From Candidatus Peregrinibacteria bacterium (lineage in GTDB: Bacteria; Patescibacteriota; Gracilibacteria; UBA1369; JABINC01): 42,481 bases of DNA. This document shows positions 25,079-31,803 of this stretch, in pieces. Location of the stretch: assembly GCA_018697675.1 (NCBI GenBank), contig JABINC010000002.1:1-42481 (forward strand), read 5' to 3'. Within the stretch, counting starts at the first letter, position 1. Each line of letters begins with the position of its first letter. A program made the translations under genes and the position numbers. The notes under the pieces were generated by a model. It was not told the origin of the DNA and made no database searches. It saw only the letters and a program-made list of their open reading frames with translations.

Positions 25079-25931
25079 CATCGACCTCACAAATATAGAG
25101 CACATACGAGCTATTCTCAAAACCCATGGAGCATACGCCAAGAAAGCTCTTGGGCAGAATTTTCTAGTAGATCGCGAAGCTCTCGACAAAATAATAGGAG
25201 CTGGAAACATTCAGATCAATGATCAAATTTTAGAAATCGGACCTGGGCTGGGAGTTTTAACTCACGAAATTCTCAAAAAAACACCAAATCTCACAAGTCT
25301 TGAAATGGATCCGCAAATGATAAAAGTCGTAGGAGCAAACATGGCGAATCTTCATACTCCAGAAGAACTATCAAACTGGCAACTCATACACACCGATGCA
25401 CTAAAATACGACATAGATGCCTCTCATTTAAAGCCCAATTACAAAATCCTCGCCAACATCCCATATTTCATCACCTCTCCTCTCCTACGGCATTTTTTAA
25501 AAGACCAGTATCTAAAAAACTCTAAAACAATTCCTTCGATAATAGTTTTCCTAATTCAAAAAGAAGTCGCAGAAAAGATAACGGATAAACGCAAAGAATC
25601 AGTAATAGGATTAAATATAAAAGTTTTCGGCGAACCAGAGATCATAAGTATGGTCCCGGCTAACTCTTTCCACCCCGCTCCAAAAGTTGACTCAGCCATC
25701 TTACGCATCACAGTTCACGACACCCCAAAAGTTGACCTCACAAAAATAGACATAAACCGCTTCTTCGAACTTATAGAACGCGGCTTCAAATCCCCCCGCA
25801 AAAAACTCCGAAACAACCTCCCAGAAGCTCTCCTGAACTCAGCCGGCATCGATCCAGACCTAAGAGCCGAAAAACTTACTATTGAGGATTGGGAGCGTCT
25901 AGCCCAAACCAAATCCGATCAAACAAAATAG
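25071..25931 (+). CDS. rsmA: 16S rRNA dimethyladenosine transferase
   Basis: A 286-residue KsgA/RsmA that dimethylates the two adenosines of the helix 45 loop late in 30S assembly. KKALGQNFLVD (about 24-34), SAM motif I EIGPGLGVLT (55-64) and the catalytic NIPY (about 130-133) are present. The chosen start is TTG at 25071, 8 bases inside the previous gene. No ATG lies before the conserved start region, so TTG is the best choice. The 3' end overlaps the opposing regulator by 53 bases. Confidence 0.94.
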   Translation: MTNIDLTNIEHIRAILKTHGAYAKKALGQNFLVDREALDKIIGAGNIQINDQILEIGPGLGVLTHEILKKTPNLTSLEMDPQMIKVVGANMANLHTPEELSNWQLIHTDALKYDIDASHLKPNYKILANIPYFITSPLLRHFLKDQYLKNSKTIPSIIVFLIQKEVAEKITDKRKESVIGLNIKVFGEPEIISMVPANSFHPAPKVDSAILRITVHDTPKVDLTKIDINRFFELIERGFKSPRKKLRNNLPEALLNSAGIDPDLRAEKLTIEDWERLAQTKSDQTK

Positions 25932-26670
25932 TTCGAACAAAATAGGCTATATCAGGATTTTCTATGAAAGTCGTAGTTAATCGTCCTTCGGTATAAGAAA
26001 GAAAAGCTACTGTGTTATTCCAAAGGAAAAATGCGGAACTCCATTTAACTGATCCCGACAAAAGACGAATCTCAATCTTATATTTCTTAGAATTCTCATT
26101 AACTTTCTTGGCAAATTTACAATCGGGGAAAATCAATCTCGTATTGATACCCTTGCCAGCACGTCTACCAAAATAATTTTCTAAATAATCCGAATCAACC
26201 AATTCCGCCAACATTTCAACATTAGAAAAAACTAGCATCTCACCCTTTGAACTCAAAGATTCTTCAAGCATTTTTTTGAATCCTTCCACTCCTTCATAAA
26301 ATTTCACCGAAGGCTTACCGACTTCTTCACTACGCATAGATTGCAGAAGCTTCACAGCATAATCAACATTACTTTCAATAAGAGAAATTTCGTTTTTCTT
26401 CCTCTGAATAAGCTGATAAAGCACATCTGGCTCTTCCGCTACAATTAAACGTTTTTTACCCTTTCTAGTCCCGGTTAAGAACCCTTTTTCAATCAAACTT
26501 TCAATAGCGCTATGGACCGTTACACGATTTTGTTTCAGTTTTTTAGCTATATCCTGGACTGAACAAGCTCCCATTTTGAGAGCTTGAATATAGATCTGGG
26601 TTTCACGATCCGCACATCCAAACATCTTGAACTGAACACCAATTCTATTTAAATCTGCAGAAGAAATCAT
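25879..26670 (-). CDS. TrmB-family transcriptional regulator (copy 1)
   Basis: The 263 residues comprise a winged helix (about 15-80, with VQDIAKKLKQNRVTVHSAIESLIEKGFL as the recognition region), a short coiled coil, and an effector domain beginning KPSVKFYEGVEGFKKMLEESL. The same P-x-V-x-F-[YF]-E-G core recurs in both other regulators here. A Cys follows IFPD (FPDC). It is divergent from the Cys-rich gene at 26842. A perfect inverted repeat lies just downstream of its -10 box, suggesting self-repression. Confidence 0.85.
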   Translation of the reverse strand: MISSADLNRIGVQFKMFGCADRETQIYIQALKMGACSVQDIAKKLKQNRVTVHSAIESLIEKGFLTGTRKGKKRLIVAEEPDVLYQLIQRKKNEISLIESNVDYAVKLLQSMRSEEVGKPSVKFYEGVEGFKKMLEESLSSKGEMLVFSNVEMLAELVDSDYLENYFGRRAGKGINTRLIFPDCKFAKKVNENSKKYKIEIRLLSGSVKWSSAFFLWNNTVAFLSYTEGRLTTTFIENPDIAYFVRTILFDRIWFGLDAPNPQ

Positions 26671-26685
26671 AATAAATCCATAAAA

Positions 26686-26704
26686 TGTAGACCAAATTTC
26701 TACA
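26686..26704. promoter_or_regulatory. Candidate operator for TrmB regulator copy 1
   Basis: TGTAGA-N7-TCTACA is a perfect 6+6 inverted repeat. It lies 3 bases beyond the regulator's -10 box, over the predicted transcript start, the classic place for an autorepressor site. Confidence 0.55.
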
Positions 26705-26707
26705 AAA

Positions 26708-26736
26708 ATTATAACACATAGATTTAGCTAAAACAA
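26708..26736 (-). promoter_or_regulatory. Promoter of TrmB regulator copy 1
   Basis: On the minus strand TTGTTT (26731-26736) and TATAAT (26708-26713) are spaced by 17 bases, and the -10 is extended (TGTTATAAT). The start should fall near 26701, inside the inverted repeat. Confidence 0.7.
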
Positions 26737-26776
26737 GCCATCCCTCACCCTTTAAGGAAAAATTCAAACAAAAATC

Positions 26777-26819
26777 GTACATTTTTCATAACAAAATCCA
26801 GAAAACATATACAATGTAC
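26777..26819. promoter_or_regulatory. Promoter region of the split Cys-rich gene with flanking inverted repeat
   Basis: A TACAAT -10 box (26810-26815) lies 26 bases before the ATG at 26842. No good -35 is found at 16-18 bases, which fits a regulated promoter. GTACAT (26777-26782) and ATGTAC (26814-26819) form an inverted repeat bracketing it. Confidence 0.4.
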
Positions 26820-26841
26820 TCGTAACAATTAATTCATCCAC

Positions 26842-27834
26842 ATGAACTTCACACAAGACTTTCAAAAACTGCTTCTAAAGAAACCCCGCTACAACGTAAA
26901 ACAGGTTCAAGCGGAAAATTCTGAATTTGCAGACACAGCGATCAAATCCAAAAATTGCTATTACTCATTCTGCGTGTTCTACTGCGAGGACGTGTACTAC
27001 GGAAGATATTCCAGGAAATGCACAAATTGCTCTGGAATAACATTCTGCACCGAATGCCAATGGTGCATAGAATCCACAGACTGTATTAATGGATATATGC
27101 TTTCATACTGTCATCATTGCTCTAACTGTTCCGAGTGTTCATATTGCGCCGACTGCTTCGGATGCACAAACTGTTTCGGATGCATCGGACTTCACCAAAA
27201 ACAATATTATCTTTTCAATGAAAAACTTTCTAAGGAAGAATATGAGAGAAAAATCTCAGAACTCGACCTTTCCAATCCAGCGGTAATGAATATGGTCGCT
27301 CAAAAATTACAAGAAGTACAAAGCACAACGGTAAATCTCGGAATTCATCAAACAATGACAGAAAATTGCATAGGAAATAACCTCTCTGAAGCAAAAAACT
27401 GCTACCAATGTTACGACGCATTCAACTTAGAAGACTGCCTCTACAACATCGAGTGCAACGGAAACAAAGACTGCTGTGACATGACCGTATGTTTCGAAGC
27501 GGAGAACTGCTACTCATGTGTCCAAGCGCCAATCAACTACAACTGTAACTTCCTAATGCACACAGACCAATGCTCAGACAGCGAACTTTGCGCATATTCC
27601 AAAAATCTAAAAAATTGTTTCGGCTGTGTATACCTCGAAAATAAAGAATATCACATTTTAAATCAGCCATACCCCGAAGACCAATACCATGCAAAAGTTG
27701 CAGAAATCAAAAAAGAACTCCAATCAAATGGACTCTACAATATGATGATCTACTTCATATCAGATTATGAAATGCAGAGATATATGCACGAAGAAGATCA
27801 CGCAATTCAGCCGCTACTCCCAACATTAAATTAA
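26842..27834 (+). CDS. Cysteine-rich two-module protein (CPR family, misnamed CaiB/BaiF in some annotations)
   Basis: A 330-residue protein with 33 cysteines, many as C-x2-C, and no signal or membrane segment. It has two modules, each a run of short Cys/Asn/Asp repeats closing in a shared signature: FGCIGLHQKQYYLFNEKLSKEEY, then FGCVYLENKEYHILNQPYPEDQY. The same closing signature appears in the protein at 33989-35506. Multiple zinc sites or a Cys-lined beta-solenoid are possible; function is unknown. It is divergent from TrmB copy 1 and 19 bases before a matching zinc-ribbon gene. Confidence 0.75.
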   Translation: MNFTQDFQKLLLKKPRYNVKQVQAENSEFADTAIKSKNCYYSFCVFYCEDVYYGRYSRKCTNCSGITFCTECQWCIESTDCINGYMLSYCHHCSNCSECSYCADCFGCTNCFGCIGLHQKQYYLFNEKLSKEEYERKISELDLSNPAVMNMVAQKLQEVQSTTVNLGIHQTMTENCIGNNLSEAKNCYQCYDAFNLEDCLYNIECNGNKDCCDMTVCFEAENCYSCVQAPINYNCNFLMHTDQCSDSELCAYSKNLKNCFGCVYLENKEYHILNQPYPEDQYHAKVAEIKKELQSNGLYNMMIYFISDYEMQRYMHEEDHAIQPLLPTLN

Positions 27835-27853
27835 ATTTATAATCACTATTAAA

Positions 27854-28132
27854 ATGACTACTGAAAAAACAATTCTAAAGTGTAAAAATCCACATTGTGA
27901 AAAAGATTTTCACGTAATCCCACAAGAAGCAGATCTCTATAAGAGAAAAAATCTTCCAAGCCCAGACTTCTGCCCAGAATGCCGACACCGACAAAGAATG
28001 GCACTTCGAAACGAAAGAAAATTATACGGTCGCCCATGCGGCAAATGTCAAAAACAGATGCTTTCAACCTATCCGGAAACGGCACCCTACACAGTTTACT
28101 GCCAAGAATGTTTCTGGGCAAATATAGGCTAG
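27854..28132 (+). CDS. Small zinc-ribbon protein, stand-alone version of the Cys-rich family's N-terminal domain
   Basis: A 92-residue protein with four cysteine pairs: CKNPHC, CPEC, CGKC and CQEC, enough for two zinc ribbons. The segment KRKNLPSPDFCPECRHRQRMALRNERKLYGR aligns with KRNVPLPTLCPKDRLKRRLSFRNERKLHKR of the fused protein at 33989-35506, and YPETAPYTVYCQECFW with RPDVPYPVYHVDEW. It lies 19 bases after the two-module gene, likely in one operon. It abuts the opposing membrane-protein gene with no gap. Confidence 0.75.
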   Translation: MTTEKTILKCKNPHCEKDFHVIPQEADLYKRKNLPSPDFCPECRHRQRMALRNERKLYGRPCGKCQKQMLSTYPETAPYTVYCQECFWANIG

Positions 28133-28984
28133 TTACTTCTTCCCATAATTAAAAAATGCTGACAAAAAAATCAGCATAAAACCCCCATAAAAACACAGAA
28201 GAATTACTCCTAAAATCAACTCAAATAAAGTAAGGTCAAAGCCGGTATCAAACAAGTACATCGGAAGTATGAATAATGCAGAAAGAAAGAACCAGGCTAT
28301 AGTAAAAAATAATGGATTCGAAATATAATACCCATTTTTGTCCTTACCTTTATAAATATCGTGTTCCTTCAGAGCTACAGAGAAGTCCGCAAAGATTTTT
28401 ACAATCACAACAGGAATTAAAACCGCAAGGCCATGCCCTACAACATGAAAAAGCGTTATCAAAACGAGTAACAGATAAACATGTATCAAAGATGAATAAA
28501 AAAGTGCATTCGTACATTTAGCTGTATCCAACTTTTCAGAAGATTTAGAAAGCTTTTTAACAAAATCCACAAGGAAATTAACTGTAAGAAGAATCATACT
28601 TGGCAGAAGAGCTGGAAGCACAACCCACATATAAAGAAACATCCGAACAGCAAAACCAAACAAATTATCAGCATCTAAATTTGGAATAGCAAACATTTCA
28701 CTATGTAATTCATAAAAAACCGCCAAAACAACGATAAGCTGCCACGCAAAAATCAAAGTGTAAGCAATTACATTCCCTCTCTCCTTCTTATTTAAAACAA
28801 GCAATTCCAACCAAATAAAGATCAAGAGAATTATGGCTTCAAACCAAAATAAAAATATAGTCTCTGTGACTCCCCAACCCCAGAAAACATACCCAGCTAT
28901 AAAAAGCAGGTTATAAAAGAGAAGTCCAAAAGCAAACAAGAAGTTCTTTTTGAAAAGTGCTGGTATGAGTCTAAGAAGTGCCAT
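28133..28984 (-). CDS. Multi-pass membrane protein, DUF6498-like
   Basis: A 283-residue protein with about seven hydrophobic segments. The N-terminal GVTETIFLFWFEAIILLIFIWLELL and the late VIVKIFADFSVALKEH recall the DUF6498 family as I remember it; no function is known. Its start overlaps the upstream U32-family gene by 14 bases. The last 15 codons contain a terminator-like hairpin read in its own direction. Confidence 0.6.
   Translation of the reverse strand: MALLRLIPALFKKNFLFAFGLLFYNLLFIAGYVFWGWGVTETIFLFWFEAIILLIFIWLELLVLNKKERGNVIAYTLIFAWQLIVVLAVFYELHSEMFAIPNLDADNLFGFAVRMFLYMWVVLPALLPSMILLTVNFLVDFVKKLSKSSEKLDTAKCTNALFYSSLIHVYLLLVLITLFHVVGHGLAVLIPVVIVKIFADFSVALKEHDIYKGKDKNGYYISNPLFFTIAWFFLSALFILPMYLFDTGFDLTLFELILGVILLCFYGGFMLIFLSAFFNYGKK
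28150..28176 (-). terminator. Terminator-like hairpin inside the end of the membrane-protein gene
   Basis: Read on the minus strand, ATGCTGA (28176-28170) and TCAGCAT (28161-28155) form a perfect 7-bp stem with a T-rich loop, followed by five T (28154-28150). It lies before the gene's own stop codon (28133-28135), so efficient termination there would give a stopless mRNA. It may be coincidental or only partly used. Confidence 0.4.
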
Positions 28985-30365
28985 GATTTGTTAATTCTTT
29001 TCTTTGCCGCAGCATAGCATGAACCGGCAAGCTAGGTACATTCAATTTGAAAAATGCCAGACCATCACCACCATGCACCGATTCTACTTTTTCATTTTTT
29101 TTCGATTTATTATGAGAGCCTGGAATCTTCCAAAGACCTTCAATATTAGCGGTAAATTCATCAATCGGAGTCATAATTTCAATTTCACTACCATCCAAAA
29201 CTTTGTTTCGAACTTCAACTATGTAAACATATTCACCCTCCTTCAAGCACTCTTTGGCATACTCATCGCCAAACTTTTCCTCAAACGCCTCCCTGCTTTC
29301 ATCAGCTTCCGCCCGTACAACTCCTGAGAAAATATGCGTTTGATACGGCACATTTTTCTCGTAATACTGAGCTGCCTCTGCGGGATTATCAACCAAGAAC
29401 CCAGGGATAAATCCACGGTTTGCAACCTTCGCAAGATCATCAATCAATTTAGGATCAAACTCCTTCCCAGCCTTGATATTATCAAGAGCTTTTCGATAAA
29501 TTTTCGCGACCGAAGCCACATAATAAATGCTTTTTGACCTTCCCTCAACTTTGAAACTTACAACTCCAGCATCGACCAAATCTTTCAGATATTCAACGGC
29601 ACAAAGGTCGCGTGAATTCATAATATAAGTGCCGAATTCATCTTCATCCACCGATAAAAATTCTCCAGGCCGCTTGAGCTCTTCGAGAAAATAATTCCCC
29701 TCAATCTCTTCATAATGTTCAGGATCATACACTCCTGAAGCAGGGCTAGCTTTATGAACTTTGTATTTCCAACGACAGCTATGCGCACAAGTTCCTTGAT
29801 TCGCATCTCTATATGAAAAATAATTGGAAAGAAGACACCTCCCACTATATGCCATGCAAATAGCTCCGTGCACAAAGGCCTCAATTTCAAGCCCAGGATT
29901 CTTATCATGGATTTCCTTGATCTCTTTTATAGAAAGTTCCCGAGAAAGAATAATTCGCTCAATCCCAGCCGACTCTCGCCAAAATTTAGCGGACGCCCAG
30001 TTCACATTATTCGCCTGAACCGACAAATGAATCGGAATCTCCGGCGCATATTCCCGAGCAAAAGCAATAACCCCAGGATCCGCCATAATCCATGCATCCG
30101 GTTTCAACTTCGCCATTTTTTTAATCAAATTCTCAAGTAAATCAACCTTCACATTATGCGGAAAAATATTCACCGTAAAATAAATCTTCTTTCCAATGCT
30201 ATGCGCAAACTCAGTCGCCTCACGCACACCATCAAGATCAAACTGATTCTCCCTCGCTCGAAGTGAAAGCATAGGCACTCCCACATACACCGCATCAGCC
30301 CCGTACTCAAACGCAATCTTTGTCTTTTCCAGATTCCCACCCGGAAGCAATAATTCTAATTCCAT
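28971..30365 (-). CDS. U32 peptidase-family protein, TrhP/YegQ-like tRNA hydroxylation factor
   Basis: A 464-residue protein with the U32 signature EAFVHGAICMAYSGRCLLSNY followed by RDANQGTCAHSCRW, whose cysteines may hold a metal or Fe-S centre. It opens with LELLLPGGNLEKTKIAFEYGADAVYVG, a TIM-barrel start. In E. coli and B. subtilis this family (TrhP) is needed for 5-hydroxyuridine at tRNA U34 using prephenate. That assignment here is by family. It overlaps the next gene by 14 bases. Confidence 0.85.
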   Translation of the reverse strand: MELELLLPGGNLEKTKIAFEYGADAVYVGVPMLSLRARENQFDLDGVREATEFAHSIGKKIYFTVNIFPHNVKVDLLENLIKKMAKLKPDAWIMADPGVIAFAREYAPEIPIHLSVQANNVNWASAKFWRESAGIERIILSRELSIKEIKEIHDKNPGLEIEAFVHGAICMAYSGRCLLSNYFSYRDANQGTCAHSCRWKYKVHKASPASGVYDPEHYEEIEGNYFLEELKRPGEFLSVDEDEFGTYIMNSRDLCAVEYLKDLVDAGVVSFKVEGRSKSIYYVASVAKIYRKALDNIKAGKEFDPKLIDDLAKVANRGFIPGFLVDNPAEAAQYYEKNVPYQTHIFSGVVRAEADESREAFEEKFGDEYAKECLKEGEYVYIVEVRNKVLDGSEIEIMTPIDEFTANIEGLWKIPGSHNKSKKNEKVESVHGGDGLAFFKLNVPSLPVHAMLRQRKELTNHGTS

Positions 30366-30434
30366 AAAATAAGCTTAAAAATAACTCCTAAAGCCCGGGA
30401 ATTCTATCGATTAGAGGGTGAAAAAGCAAATCAA

Positions 30435-30899
30435 TCACTCCAATTCCTCACATGCAAGTAGCCATTTTGCCTGATCAGGAAATCCTTTATTAAACCTTAA
30501 ATATTGCTCTTTAGAAGAGATCAAAAATTCTATACTAAACTCATCACCTTTTACACAACTGAATTTATACCAGTCCGAAAGTTCATCTTGATTAAAAATG
30601 ATCTCAATGTGATATCCATCTTCATCAAACTCAAGATTCTGAGATCGCCAAGTGTAATTGAACTCTGGAGGCCTAAAATCATAATCGATCCCATCTTCTT
30701 CACAAAGCCTCTTATTTTCAGAAATTCCACCATCTTCAGAATCAAAAGTTTCAGGCAGAGTTTTAAATCCATAAAACTTCATAAGATATTTACGAAACCA
30801 TTGCCAACGAACAAGACAGGCTTCATAGGTAATCTCATATGAAACTGGAAGTTCGTATTTTACATAATAAGTTTTATCTAACACGACTAGATTTTTCAT
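30435..30899 (-). CDS. Hypothetical protein, acidic and aromatic-rich
   Basis: A 154-residue soluble protein rich in Asp, Glu, Phe, Trp and Tyr. I do not recognise it. The mix of short strands and the end FPDQAKWLLACEELE suggest a compact alpha/beta fold. It is upstream of, and on the same strand as, the U32 gene with a 69-base gap that shows nothing else. Immunity-type proteins often look like this, but no toxin partner is evident. Confidence 0.55.
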   Translation of the reverse strand: MKNLVVLDKTYYVKYELPVSYEITYEACLVRWQWFRKYLMKFYGFKTLPETFDSEDGGISENKRLCEEDGIDYDFRPPEFNYTWRSQNLEFDEDGYHIEIIFNQDELSDWYKFSCVKGDEFSIEFLISSKEQYLRFNKGFPDQAKWLLACEELE

Positions 30900-30979
30900 T
30901 AGTAGGACGCTTATAAACTTACATTTTTAAATACACAAAAACTAGTCTATAGTTCGAGCAGCCAAGTAATAACCCAACT

Positions 30980-31063
30980 ATGAACAAAGAATCACTTAAA
31001 CAGAAACCCAGAAGACATAGACTACGTATAGTTTCATCTAGTCGACGATATATATTTTCATGA
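30980..31063 (+). CDS. Possible 27-residue basic peptide
   Basis: In the 202-base divergent gap, ATG 30980 to TGA 31061-31063 encodes MNKESLKQKPRRHRLRIVSS followed by SRRYIFS, strongly basic (9 Arg/Lys). There is no Shine-Dalgarno sequence and no clear promoter. It could be chance; otherwise this gap shows no gene. Confidence 0.2.
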   Translation: MNKESLKQKPRRHRLRIVSSSRRYIFS

Positions 31064-31101
31064 GAAAATACATCCAGCAATAAATTAACATTAAAAAGCA
31101 T

Positions 31102-31785
31102 ATGAAATTATTTGACACTATATTCCATCTACTACTCGATGAAGAGAAAATCCTTTCTCTCAATTCCACAACGAAAATACACGCTATTAAAGATGATAAT
31201 GGAAACGATCATAATTACTATATCACCACAAAACAAAACGATTACATTGAAGATTCTGAATTTCCAAATCGAGAAATGATAGAAGAATTCCTGACCTACA
31301 TCATACTCAAAAAAGATCCACGAATAAAAAAAATAGAAAACTTTGTATCAAAACAAAGGAATAAAACCACACGAACCGACCTGGCAAAAGCTCTCCGCAC
31401 CGACCATCCCAAACTTACGAAAAGAGTTGAAAAATATTTAGGAGAAGAAGGCAAACTCATTGATGCGGCTGTCAAAATCAGAGTAGAGGGACTTGTAGAA
31501 AAATCTGGGTCTTCAATTATTTTCACGTCAAACCGAGACTATATTTCAGAATTATCATATAAAGATCATGTATTTACATATACAGAAAGTGAACGAGGTG
31601 GCCCTGCAACACCTATACAAACTTTTTCTTCGAATGAAGAAGCTAGAAAGTTCATCATAGATAAAGGCCATATAACTTTTCAAGATGGAAGACTTACAGG
31701 AAAAATAATATTTGCTGTTAAACTAAGACTCGAAGACAAATACAATTTACACACAGTTAGAGAATATCTTGATTCAATCTCATAA
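31102..31785 (+). CDS. Hypothetical protein paired with the ankyrin gene
   Basis: A 227-residue soluble protein I do not recognise. The middle (about residues 85-145, TRTDLAKALRTDHPKLTKRVEKYLG) looks helical and basic, and the C-terminus more mixed. It ends 18 bases before the ankyrin-repeat gene on the same strand, so the two are probably co-transcribed and may act together. Confidence 0.6.
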   Translation: MKLFDTIFHLLLDEEKILSLNSTTKIHAIKDDNGNDHNYYITTKQNDYIEDSEFPNREMIEEFLTYIILKKDPRIKKIENFVSKQRNKTTRTDLAKALRTDHPKLTKRVEKYLGEEGKLIDAAVKIRVEGLVEKSGSSIIFTSNRDYISELSYKDHVFTYTESERGGPATPIQTFSSNEEARKFIIDKGHITFQDGRLTGKIIFAVKLRLEDKYNLHTVREYLDSIS

Positions 31786-31803
31786 AAATACCAAAAAAAC
31801 ACT

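Noticed and set aside
27854-28132. CaiB/BaiF CoA-transferase identity for the Cys-rich genes
   Set aside because: This label, which I recall on database homologs, has no support: the proteins are Cys-repeat and zinc-ribbon sequences with no CoA-transferase motif.
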